From Bacillota bacterium (lineage in GTDB: Bacteria > Bacillota > Clostridia > Peptostreptococcales > Natronincolaceae), in NCBI GenBank assembly GCA_023387935.1, contig JAEWHG010000051.1, positions 1 through 13,475 on the forward strand: 13,475 nt of DNA, read 5' to 3'. Position 1 is the first letter of the stretch. Each line of letters begins with the position of its first letter. This document shows, in pieces, positions 8,401 through 13,475 of this stretch. The translations under genes were made by a program, and so were the position numbers. Under the pieces are notes generated by a model, which had not been told where the DNA came from, searched no databases, and saw only the letters and a list, made by a program, of their open reading frames with translations.

Positions 8401-9017
8401 CGTATGGAATCTATTTCGTCCCCAAATAGCTCGATTCTTACTGGTGTTTCTGCCGATCCTGGAAATATATCGATAATATCTCCTCTTATACTAAATTGGC
8501 CTCTTTCTTCTACGATATCCTGTCTTTCGTAGCCCTGGGCTACAAGGGTTTCTATTGTTTTGGATAAATCAACAATTGCCCCTATATTAAATGAGATCTG
8601 GTTTTTTGTATATGAGCTTGGAGGCGGCAATCGACGCAGAAACGCATCTATGGAAGTAACGACGATACAGTCTTCTCCTTCTAGGATTTTTTCTATTGCT
8701 TTCATTCTTTCTTCTTGTACACTTTCGCTTGCCGCTTCCATGTTGTAGAATAAAATCTCTTTCGATGGAATAAATACTGCTTTCTCGCCAACGTAGAACT
8801 TTAGATCCTCGTGTAGCTGTCTTGCTTCTATTTCATTATACGTTACAATACAAACTTGTCCTTTTATTTCTTCATGGATTCCGTATGCTATATGAGATTT
8901 TTGCGTATCATTCAGTCCGTATAAAGCTATAGGACTTTTGTTAGCTTTTATATTGCTTAGAAGTTGCATATAATCCAAGGAGCCTTGCATTGGTGCAAGT
9001 AGTAGTTCTTTGTTCAT
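5493..9017 (-). CDS. mfd: Mfd, transcription-repair coupling factor
   Basis: The 1174-residue product is full length (B. subtilis Mfd is 1177). Mfd is an ATP-driven DNA translocase that removes RNA polymerase stalled at lesions and recruits UvrA. Visible domains in order: UvrB-like region at about 10-340 (GQFSIRGDIIDIFPG near 173-187); RNAP-interacting CarD-like domain at about 500-557 (DYVVHEGHGIGKYIG); RecG-type motor with Walker A GDVGYGKTE at 653-661, DEEQ at 754-757, TATPIPRTLHMSMIG near 781-795 and QLRGRVGRSNRQGYAY near 923-938; and a C-terminal TRCF domain at about 1010-1115. The ATG at 9015-9017 is chosen because AGGTGGTGAT sits 4 bases before it. An in-frame GTG at 9029 lies within that site. 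No frameshift is seen. Confidence 0.98.
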   Translation of the reverse strand: MNKELLLAPMQGSLDYMQLLSNIKANKSPIALYGLNDTQKSHIAYGIHEEIKGQVCIVTYNEIEARQLHEDLKFYVGEKAVFIPSKEILFYNMEAASESVQEERMKAIEKILEGEDCIVVTSIDAFLRRLPPPSSYTKNQISFNIGAIVDLSKTIETLVAQGYERQDIVEERGQFSIRGDIIDIFPGSAETPVRIELFGDEIDSIRKFQVETQRSMDKIDSIKIYGAKETIVEVFDKEEVILKLNQDYKAISKKLNQDSKEKLKLKLEETVEKIRALGNFKGIEKFLPYIYEKPTSLLNYFPEDTVFILDEPSRLREKSEGHIEEFKESFKVLIERGEVFPNQGKLLLTYNEIIDKIKEYRTAILSLLPKAIKDFAPKEIINFDTRPMQSFHGKIELLVKEIQRLQYKGYKIVLAPGTKERALRLLELLKDRGISAEFVVTNKSNLVTGEVVILQGNLRRGFEYVKNKYVVITDFEIYGVHKQQRKATKRKDSSPIKSFIDLNVGDYVVHEGHGIGKYIGIEELKVEGVKKDYLKIRYSGEGFLYVPTDQMDLIQKYIGSDDAPPKLNKLGGSEWAKTKTKVKKAIEDMAGDLIKLYAEREKTMGHAFSKDTEWQKQFEDLFPYEETPDQLKCIEEVKLDMERERAMDRLLCGDVGYGKTEVAIRAAFKAVADSKQVAFLVPTTILAQQHYNTFKQRFSGFPVNVEMLSRFKSPGAQKKIIEDARTGNVDIIIGTHRLLSKDMQYKDLGLLIVDEEQRFGVKHKEALKKLKKSIDVLTLTATPIPRTLHMSMIGIRDMSVIEDPPEERFPVQTYVLSYNESMVVDAITRELSRGGQVYYVYNRVQNIHQIANGINALVPQARIAVAHGQMSEKELEKIMLEYMNGEYDVLVSTTIIETGMDISNVNTIIIHDADRLGLSQLYQLRGRVGRSNRQGYAYLMYEKNKVLSEVAEKRLKAIKEFTEFGSGFKIAMRDLEIRGAGNLLGGEQHGHMAAIGYDLYVKLLEETVGELRGEYTEKFEDTTIELNVNAYISEKYINNQSHKIEIYKKIASIRNIEDMYKIEEEIEDRFGDIPLSVRNLLLISYIKAMARHLKVTAITQKDKDIRIQFKDGSMLKPEGIGEVLHKYNRKVTFNATSQPYCVYKVLTMDQYKLLTELRDIIEKISGFQTEPSSL

Positions 9018-9021
9018 GTCT

Positions 9022-9031
9022 ATCACCACCT
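9022..9031 (-). promoter_or_regulatory. Ribosome binding site deciding the mfd start
   Basis: AGGTGGTGAT on the minus strand, 4 bases before ATG 9015-9017. The two upstream in-frame GTG codons (9027-9029, 9024-9026) are part of the site itself, so they are unlikely starts. Confidence 0.7.
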
Positions 9032-9046
9032 AAATGTTTCGTTATT

Positions 9047-9080
9047 AAAAACCTATAGCCTAGGTTATTTATCCTAGGCT
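9047..9080 (-). terminator. Hairpin/terminator between the PrsW-like gene and mfd
   Basis: A perfect 8-bp stem, AGCCTAGG 9057-9064 with CCTAGGCT 9073-9080, has an 8-base AT loop. On the minus strand it is followed by ATAGG and five T (9047-9051). It lies 8 bp after the stop of the upstream gene and 29 bp before the mfd ATG. The T run is short and slightly displaced, so it may be a partial terminator allowing read-through into mfd. Confidence 0.65.
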
Positions 9081-9088
9081 TGTGTTGA

Positions 9089-9469
9089 CTATAAATATTT
9101 TGTAATATACCAGTTCCATGTACTGTGGATTAACCACGAAAGAAATATACCCCAATAAATAGAATAGCCGAATTGTATTGTTAGATAGGTAGCTAGTCCA
9201 AATGTGGTATGGCTTATGATGCTTGCTAAGGCTGCCCACTTTCCTATTTGTTTGTTTGAGGTTACTATGTCGTATATTCCTTCGATAACCCCAAACACAA
9301 AATGGGTTCCTAATATACTCGTACTTATCATAACAGAACTCATTGTTTTTGTAAATTCTTCTATAAATGGTACGATGACAATGATTCCTATATTTCCTTG
9401 TTTCTTTAATACTATTCTATTACATATATAAGAAATAAGTGCTGCAAGTATTCCTGCAATTATGAACAT
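9089..9469 (-). CDS. Small PrsW/CPBP-like putative intramembrane metalloprotease
   Basis: The product is a 126-residue, very hydrophobic protein with about four membrane segments. It carries the motif set of the PrsW branch of the CPBP/PrsW superfamily of intramembrane proteases, numbered from the chosen start: EExxK at 37-41 (EEFTK), FxxxE at 59-63 (FGVIE), a single H at 87 followed by G91 (HTTFG), and HxxxN at 115-119 (HSTWN). These E and H residues are the presumed metal ligands and catalytic groups in the family. It is much shorter than B. subtilis PrsW (about 220 residues). The ATG at 9467-9469 has AAAGGAG 7 bases upstream. A TTG two codons earlier would leave only 1 base to that site. 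It lies between pth and mfd, where Bacillus has fin. The substrate is unknown; protease activity is inferred only from motifs. Confidence 0.7.
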   Translation of the reverse strand: MFIIAGILAALISYICNRIVLKKQGNIGIIVIVPFIEEFTKTMSSVMISTSILGTHFVFGVIEGIYDIVTSNKQIGKWAALASIISHTTFGLATYLTIQFGYSIYWGIFLSWLIHSTWNWYITKYL

Positions 9470-9476
9470 GGACAAG

Positions 9477-9483
9477 CTCCTTT
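9477..9483 (-). promoter_or_regulatory. Ribosome binding site deciding the start of the PrsW-like gene
   Basis: AAAGGAG on the minus strand lies 7 bases from ATG 9467-9469 but only 1 base from the in-frame TTG 9473-9475, so the ATG is preferred. Confidence 0.75.
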
Positions 9484-9548
9484 ATTAATATAGTTACAGT
9501 AATTTTATATCAATATAGTTTTTGTCCTTTGCAGGGTACTTATACCTA

Positions 9549-10109
9549 CTATCTTATGTTATATCTGTTCATGGATAGGGAAATTCCATCTGTTACTATG
9601 GTTTCTGCCGCTAGCGACGCTCTTTCTAATACCTCTAGCATTGTTGGAACTTCTTCCTTTGGGAATCTACCTAGAACATAATCTGCTAGGTCTCCAAATT
9701 CTGGCTTGCCAACGCCTATTCTTATTCTAGGGAATTGGTCGGTTTGTAGCATATAAATAATCGATTTCATTCCATTATGACTTCCTGCGCTTCCTTTTTC
9801 TCTAATTCTAAGAGAGCCTACTGCTACATCGATATCGTCGTATATTACTATAATATTTTTTGGATCTATTTTGTAAAACTGAACGATATCTAAAAGGCTT
9901 TGTCCACTTAGGTTCATGAAGGTTTGTGGCTTTACAAGCATTACTTTGTTGCCACCTATTGTACCTTCTCCACATAGGGCTTTATGCTTTAATCTTTTTA
10001 CTTCTATATTATTCCTTTTTGCTAACATATCTATAGCTTCAAAGCCTACGTTATGTCTTGTGGCATCGTATTTTTTTCCTGGGTTTCCTAGACCAACGAT
10101 TACGTACAT
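9549..10109 (-). CDS. pth: Peptidyl-tRNA hydrolase
   Basis: The 186-residue protein is full length. Pth cleaves the ester bond of peptidyl-tRNAs that drop off the ribosome, recycling tRNA; in Bacillus the gene is known as spoVC. It starts MYVIVGLGNPGKKYDATRHN. The catalytic His is H19 in RHNVGF, with N9 (GNPG), N66 in TFMNLSG, D91 in YDDIDV and N112 in SHNGMKS as the matching substrate-binding and catalytic residues of the E. coli enzyme. GKPEFGDLADYVLGRF (135-149) is also typical. The ATG is preceded by GAGGTGA. It follows prs by 55 bp, a gap that includes a hairpin, and is likely in the same transcript. Confidence 0.98.
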   Translation of the reverse strand: MYVIVGLGNPGKKYDATRHNVGFEAIDMLAKRNNIEVKRLKHKALCGEGTIGGNKVMLVKPQTFMNLSGQSLLDIVQFYKIDPKNIIVIYDDIDVAVGSLRIREKGSAGSHNGMKSIIYMLQTDQFPRIRIGVGKPEFGDLADYVLGRFPKEEVPTMLEVLERASLAAETIVTDGISLSMNRYNIR

Positions 10110-10133
10110 TTTCTCACCTCATACTGTAAAACA

Positions 10134-10156
10134 ATAGACAGCCTAGGGCTGCCTAT
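10134..10156 (-). terminator. Hairpin between prs and pth, possible attenuator
   Basis: ATAGGCAGCC and GGCTGTCTAT (10147-10156, 10134-10143) form a 10-bp stem with one G-U pair and a 3-base loop. On the minus strand it is followed only by TGTTTTAC, so it is a weak or partial terminator, or an RNA-processing/stability element, 11 bp after the prs stop and 24 bp before the pth ATG. Confidence 0.55.
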
Positions 10157-10164
10157 GTTTAAAA

Positions 10165-11112
10165 TTAATCAAATAATTTGCTTACTGAAATATTTTTGTA
10201 TATTCTTTGGATTGCTTCTCCAAACACTGGTGCAACGGATTTGATTTTAATTTTGTCTATCATTTTTTCTTCTGATAGCGGCACTGTATCTGTAACTATA
10301 AGCTCTTTTATTACTGAGTTTTGAATTCTTTCTATCGCTGGACCTGATAATATAGGATGTGTACAACAAGCGTATACTTCCTTAGCACCAAACTTTTTAA
10401 GTGCATCTGCTCCTTGTGCAATTGTACCAGCTGTGTCGATCATATCATCTATTAAAATAACATTCTTACCTTCTATATCTCCAATGATGTTCATTACCTC
10501 AGCTACGTTTGCCTGTGGTCTTCTCTTGTCTATAATAGCAATAGGCGCATTCAAATGATTTGCAAAGTTTCTAGCTCTCGTTACACTTCCTAGGTCTGGT
10601 GAAACTACAACAAGATCTTCAATGTTCTTTTCTTGGAAATATTTTGCTAATATTGGAACACCTAGAAGATGATCTACAGGAATATCGAAGTATCCTTGAA
10701 TTTGAGCAGCATGTAAATCCATAGTTAAAATTCTGTCCGCTCCTGCTGATGTTAATATATCTGCTACTAGCTTTGCAGTAATTGGATCTCTAGCCTTTGC
10801 TTTACGATCTTGTCTTGCATATCCATAGTATGGAAGAACCGCAGTTACTCTTCCTGCAGAAGCTCTTTTAAAAGCGTCTATTAAAATTAACAGCTCCATT
10901 AGACTGTCGTTTACTGGCGGGCACGTTGGCTGAACCACAAATACATCAGTACCTCTTACAGTTTCCTCTATGTTTACAGAAATTTCACCATCGCTAAAGG
11001 TTGACACAGTTGCTTTTCCTAAAGGTAACCCTATAGAATCTGCAATTTTTTGAGCTAATTCTGGATTAGCATTCCCAGTAAAGATTTTAACTTCACTTCC
11101 ACTCATATTCAT
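10165..11112 (-). CDS. prs: Ribose-phosphate pyrophosphokinase (PRPP synthetase)
   Basis: The 315-residue class I enzyme transfers pyrophosphate from ATP to ribose-5-phosphate, giving PRPP for purine, pyrimidine, NAD, His and Trp synthesis. Seen motifs: FSDGEISVNIEETVRG at 39-54, YGYARQDRKAKARDPITAK at 96-114, the MDLHAAQIQGYFD motif at 131-143 with catalytic H134, the flexible-loop DKRRP at 195-199, and the PRPP-binding loop ILIDDMIDTAGT at 219-230. The first ATG is used: AAGGAGG is 10 bases upstream, and a second ATG two codons later would be too far. It lies 96 bp after glmU, as in Bacillus. No B. subtilis-type ctc follows it. Confidence 0.98.
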   Translation of the reverse strand: MNMSGSEVKIFTGNANPELAQKIADSIGLPLGKATVSTFSDGEISVNIEETVRGTDVFVVQPTCPPVNDSLMELLILIDAFKRASAGRVTAVLPYYGYARQDRKAKARDPITAKLVADILTSAGADRILTMDLHAAQIQGYFDIPVDHLLGVPILAKYFQEKNIEDLVVVSPDLGSVTRARNFANHLNAPIAIIDKRRPQANVAEVMNIIGDIEGKNVILIDDMIDTAGTIAQGADALKKFGAKEVYACCTHPILSGPAIERIQNSVIKELIVTDTVPLSEEKMIDKIKIKSVAPVFGEAIQRIYKNISVSKLFD

Positions 11113-11208
11113 CTCAAATTTTCCTCCTTAAGTTTATACAAATCATCTTCTTGTAATATTATTGATCATCCGCTTAATTACTGGCAAGACCTCATTAATA
11201 ATGCAGCT

Positions 11209-12576
11209 TTACTTTTTAAGTAAGCCTTTTTTCTCTACCCAGCCCTCTTTGTTTTCCTGACGACCTCTTGCTATTGCAAGAGAACCCTCTGGTACATCAT
11301 TCGTAATAGTAGATCCACAAGCTACATAACCATCCTTTTTAACTGTTACTGGGGCAATTAAGTTTGCGTTACTACCTACGAAAGCGTTATCTTCTACGAT
11401 AGATCTATTTTTATTCTTCCCATCGTAATTAACGAAAACAACACCACATCCAACATTCACATTTTTACCAACATCTGCATCTCCAATATATGCTAAGTGG
11501 GACGCTTTTGAATGATCTCCAATATTGGAATTTTTTACTTCTACAAAATCTCCAATCTTTACATGCTTACCTATGTTACTATTCGGTCTTAAGTAAGCAT
11601 AAGGACCTATGGTTGTATAATCATCTACTTTACTATCTATAAGAGTAGAGCTTTGTACTTCTACGCTATTACCCATTGTAGTATTTTCTATACGACTATT
11701 CTGCCCTATGATACAATCTTCACCTATGGTTGTTTTACCTGCTAATATGGCTCCAGGATATATGATAGTGTCTGCTCCGATAATAACTGTTTTCTCTATA
11801 TAAGTGTGATCTGGATTAATTATAGTTACACCATTTACCATATGTTTTTTAGCAATTCTCTTTCGCATTATGGCTTCTACCTCTGCTAACTGCTCTTTAG
11901 AATTAATCGCCATAATTTCTTCATATTCTTCCGTCTTATAAACACCTACATTAAAGCCCATATTTCGTATGATGGATAGTACGTCGGTTAAATAATATTC
12001 CTTTTGCGCATTATTGTTTGTAAGTTGTGGAAGAGCTTCCTTTAATGCTTTACCGTCAAAACAATATATACCCGAATTAATCTCCATTATAGCCTTTTCT
12101 TCTTCCGTGGTGTCTTTTTCTTCAACTATTTTTTCTAGCTGACCTTCTGCATCTCTTATAATTCTTCCATATCCTTTAGGATTAGATAGGTCTGTAGTAA
12201 GGACCGTTGCCTTGAAATCCCCTTGTTTATGGTAGTCCATTATGCTATTCAAGGTTTCCTCTGTGATTAATGGTCCATCTCCACACAGTACTAAAACAAT
12301 TCCTTCTTCAATATAATCTTGCGCCATCATAACAGCATGGCCTGTGCCTAATTGTTCTTCTTGAAGTACGGTTTTTACATCTTTGTCTAGACTTTCCTTT
12401 ACTTTTTCCGCACCATGGCCTATAACAGCAATACATTCCTCTATCTTAGAGCTTTTTGCCGCATCTATTACATGGTGGAGCATGGTTTGTCCACAAACCT
12501 TATGCAATACCTTTGGTAACTTGGACTTCATTCTTGTACCTGCTCCTGCTGCTAGAATAATTGCTTTTAGCTTCAT
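11209..12576 (-). CDS. glmU: Bifunctional GlmU: glucosamine-1-P N-acetyltransferase / GlcNAc-1-P uridyltransferase
   Basis: The 455-residue cytoplasmic enzyme makes UDP-GlcNAc for peptidoglycan and other glycans. The N-terminal uridyltransferase domain (about 1-230) has LAAGAGTRMKSKLPKVLH at 8-25, QLGTGHA at 75-81, CGDGPL at 98-103 with the Mg-binding D100, YGRI at 136-139 and NSGIYCF at 167-173. The C-terminal part from about 250 is a left-handed beta helix of hexapeptide repeats, with LRPNSNIG (329-336), KNSNIGDHSKASHLAYIGDADVG around the catalytic H360, and FVGSN at 399-403. The ATG has GAGGTGA 6 bases before it. It heads the cluster after a 489-bp gap from the tRNA genes, as gcaD/glmU heads the prs-pth-mfd block in Bacillus. 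Confidence 0.98.
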   Translation of the reverse strand: MKLKAIILAAGAGTRMKSKLPKVLHKVCGQTMLHHVIDAAKSSKIEECIAVIGHGAEKVKESLDKDVKTVLQEEQLGTGHAVMMAQDYIEEGIVLVLCGDGPLITEETLNSIMDYHKQGDFKATVLTTDLSNPKGYGRIIRDAEGQLEKIVEEKDTTEEEKAIMEINSGIYCFDGKALKEALPQLTNNNAQKEYYLTDVLSIIRNMGFNVGVYKTEEYEEIMAINSKEQLAEVEAIMRKRIAKKHMVNGVTIINPDHTYIEKTVIIGADTIIYPGAILAGKTTIGEDCIIGQNSRIENTTMGNSVEVQSSTLIDSKVDDYTTIGPYAYLRPNSNIGKHVKIGDFVEVKNSNIGDHSKASHLAYIGDADVGKNVNVGCGVVFVNYDGKNKNRSIVEDNAFVGSNANLIAPVTVKKDGYVACGSTITNDVPEGSLAIARGRQENKEGWVEKKGLLKK

Positions 12577-12744
12577 TTTTTCACCTCGATATCTATTTTA
12601 ATACCCCATTCAAGGTATTATCTTCCAAGTATATTGTATTCTTATTACCCTTTAATAGTTTATTACATTTTCAATAAATAATGAACCCCTTTTTTGCTTT
12701 TCAGTATATTTTACACAAAAAATTGTCCATTTACTAAAAAATCT
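12577..12744 (-). other. glmU leader region
   Basis: This AT-rich DNA should contain the glmU promoter. A TACAAT resembling a -10 box lies on the minus strand at 12633-12638, but I find no convincing -35 box 16-18 bases upstream. A 7-bp hairpin TAATACC/GGTATTA (12599-12605 with 12614-12620, loop of 8) sits in the presumed leader about 22 bases before the start codon. No T run follows it. An open frame on this strand (12652-12933) runs through repeat copy B and is not accepted as a gene. Confidence 0.4.
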
Positions 12745-12915
12745 ATAATATATGACGCATTTTCGCAAATCAAATTTATTTACTCCCTTTGAGCACTTGA
12801 AGAATTTTCTTAAAAATTCTGAGTGCGACAGGAGTCTATGCGCAGCATGACGACTTTTTGGTTGTATAAATTTGGTGCTCATTGCGTTTGACCTACCAGC
12901 AATTTGTACTAAATT
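12745..12915. repeat. Interspersed structured repeat, copy B, with internal 69-bp insert
   Basis: ATAATATATGACGCA at 12745-12759, CAAATTTAT at 12771-12779, ATAAATTTG at 12866-12874, TTGCGTTTGACCTACCAGC at 12882-12900 and AATTT follow the order of copies A and C. It differs in two ways. Between the two arms of the first stem lies a 69-bp insert (about 12791-12859). The end is different: the closing GGGTTAGGTCATAA of copies A and C is absent. The insert has a hairpin GCACT...AGTGC (12793-12797, 12822-12826) around AGAATTTT/AAAATTCT (12801-12808, 12813-12820), then GAGTGCGAC. Confidence 0.75.
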
Positions 12916-12947
12916 TACTTTCTTCGTAAACAAAATACTGATTTTTG

Positions 12948-13065
12948 TTAATATATGACGCAGTTTCGCAGCTCAAATTTATTTACTTCCTTTGGTCGTA
13001 TAAATTTGGTACTCGTTGCATTTGACCTACCTACAATTCGTTACACTCATTGGGTTAGGTCATAA
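12948..13065. repeat. Interspersed structured repeat, copy C (118 bp), abutting tRNA-Tyr
   Basis: Gap-free partner of copy A (275-392). It has the same CAAATTTAT/ATAAATTTG inverted repeat and the same flanking GACCTACC...GGGTTAGGTC arms; divergence is concentrated in the loops. The outer stem ACGCA faces TGCAT here, a change that keeps a G-U pair only if the minus strand is the RNA. Its last base directly precedes the CCA end of the tRNA-Tyr gene at 13066. No T run makes it a clear tRNA terminator. Confidence 0.8.
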
Positions 13066-13151
13066 TGGTGGAGGAGACTGGATTCGAACCAGTGAAAGCG
13101 AAGCTAACGGATTTACAGTCCGTCCCCTTTGGCCAGCTCGGGAACTCCTCC
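13066..13151 (-). tRNA. tRNA-Tyr (GUA), class II with long variable arm
   Basis: The 7-bp acceptor stem GGAGGAG/CTCCTCC is perfect (5' end at 13151, 3' strand 13070-13076). Discriminator A and an encoded CCA lie at 13066-13068. The anticodon GTA is the complement of 13114-13116, in a CGGACTGTAAATCCG stem-loop, followed by a long variable arm and GGTTCGAATCC in the T arm. The gene is last of the four tRNAs in transcription order. Confidence 0.97.
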
Positions 13152-13175
13152 TTGATATATTTGGTTAATTTATAG

Positions 13176-13251
13176 TGGTGGGCGTGACAGGGCTCGAACC
13201 TGTGACCTCCTGCTTGTAAGGCAGATGCTCTCCCAGCTGAGCTACACGCCC
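13176..13251 (-). tRNA. tRNA-Val (UAC)
   Basis: The acceptor stem is GGGCGTG/CACGCCC (5' end 13251; 3' strand 13180-13186), with an encoded CCA at 13176-13178. The anticodon loop CTTACAA gives UAC (complement of 13216-13218), reading GUA and other Val codons. The T arm has GGTTCGAGCC. The 76-base gene is 24 bp upstream of tRNA-Tyr. Confidence 0.97.
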
Positions 13252-13283
13252 TTAATTTTAAGGCTTTTTATCCTGGGATATAA

Positions 13284-13358
13284 TGGTGACCCTACCGGGA
13301 CTCGAACCCGGGTTACCTCCGTGAAAGGGAGGTGTCTTAACCGCTTGACCATAGGGCC
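13284..13358 (-). tRNA. tRNA-Glu (UUC)
   Basis: The acceptor stem is GGCCCTA with TAGGGTC, one G-U pair (5' end 13358; 3' strand 13288-13294), with an encoded CCA at 13284-13286. The anticodon loop CTTTCAC gives UUC (complement of 13323-13325). The T arm is GGGTTCGAGTCCC. Length 75 bases. Confidence 0.97.
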
Positions 13359-13367
13359 TATTTTAGT

Positions 13368-13443
13368 TGGTGACCCATCCGCGACTCGAACGCGGGACAC
13401 CCTGATTAAAAGTCAGGTGCTCTACCGACTGAGCTAATAGGTC
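13368..13443 (-). tRNA. tRNA-Lys (UUU)
   Basis: The acceptor stem is GACCTAT with ATGGGTC, one G-U pair (5' end 13443; 3' strand 13372-13378), with an encoded CCA at 13368-13370. The anticodon loop CTTTTAA gives UUU (complement of 13408-13410) on a CCTGA/TCAGG stem. It lies 9 bp upstream of tRNA-Glu. The 32 bases beyond it to the window end show nothing I can identify, and more tRNAs may lie outside. Confidence 0.97.
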
Positions 13444-13475
13444 ATATTTAACTATTTCATCCGCAGTATTACAAG

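Noticed and set aside
5493..9017. Long plus-strand open frames inside mfd
   Set aside because: They are short shadows of the mfd coding strand without ribosome binding sites or family resemblance.
9485..9513. Possible promoter TTGATA-N17-TATTAA before the PrsW-like gene
   Set aside because: The transcription start would fall inside the AAAGGAG ribosome binding site (9477-9483), leaving no usable leader. Co-transcription with pth is more likely.
12652..12933. Minus-strand open frame of 93 codons between tRNA-Tyr and glmU
   Set aside because: It runs across repeat copy B and its insert, shows no recognisable family or codon pattern, and has no good ribosome binding site. Copies A and C do not keep the frame.
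13225..13437. Plus-strand open frame across the tRNA cluster
   Set aside because: It is the reverse complement of the Val, Glu and Lys tRNA genes, a common artefact of T-arm and anticodon sequences.

Overview
The window looks like core chromosome of a low-GC, endospore-forming member of the Clostridia. This rests on the strong AT bias, the AGGAGG-type ribosome binding sites, the spoVT and SpoVB-family genes, and a gene order that is recognisably the Bacillus subtilis glmU-prs-(ctc)-pth-(fin)-mfd-spoVT-yabM-yabN-rqcP block. Style and repeats remind me of Alkaliphilus and relatives, but that genus guess is inference. Every gene I accept is on the minus strand, so the window reads from right (13475) to left (1).

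Right end, 13066-13443: four tRNA genes in transcription order Lys(UUU), Glu(UUC), Val(UAC), Tyr(GUA), each with an encoded CCA. A 489-bp intergenic stretch follows (12577-13065). It holds two copies of a structured interspersed repeat and the leader of glmU. Then come glmU (UDP-GlcNAc synthesis), prs (PRPP synthesis), pth (peptidyl-tRNA hydrolase), a small PrsW/CPBP-like membrane protein, mfd (transcription-repair coupling) and prsA (exported foldase lipoprotein). Spacing suggests one or a few long transcripts, punctuated by hairpins after prs, after the PrsW-like gene and after prsA.

Left half: spoVT (forespore regulator, TTG start, possible sigma-G promoter, own terminator), then a tightly coupled pair, SpoVB/YabM flippase and mazG/yabN. 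The mazG gene lacks the usual second MazG domain. HU follows, with a strong terminator, and then the start of rqcP, which runs off the left edge.

The genes themselves are mostly ordinary housekeeping and sporulation functions. What is not ordinary is between them. A ~118-bp structured repeat family has three copies, and a related inverted-repeat element between prsA and spoVT shares a module with one of them. A repeat-like hairpin serves as the prsA terminator. A tiny putative intramembrane protease with all expected motifs sits where Bacillus has fin. I saw no CRISPR array, phage gene, transposase gene or defence system.
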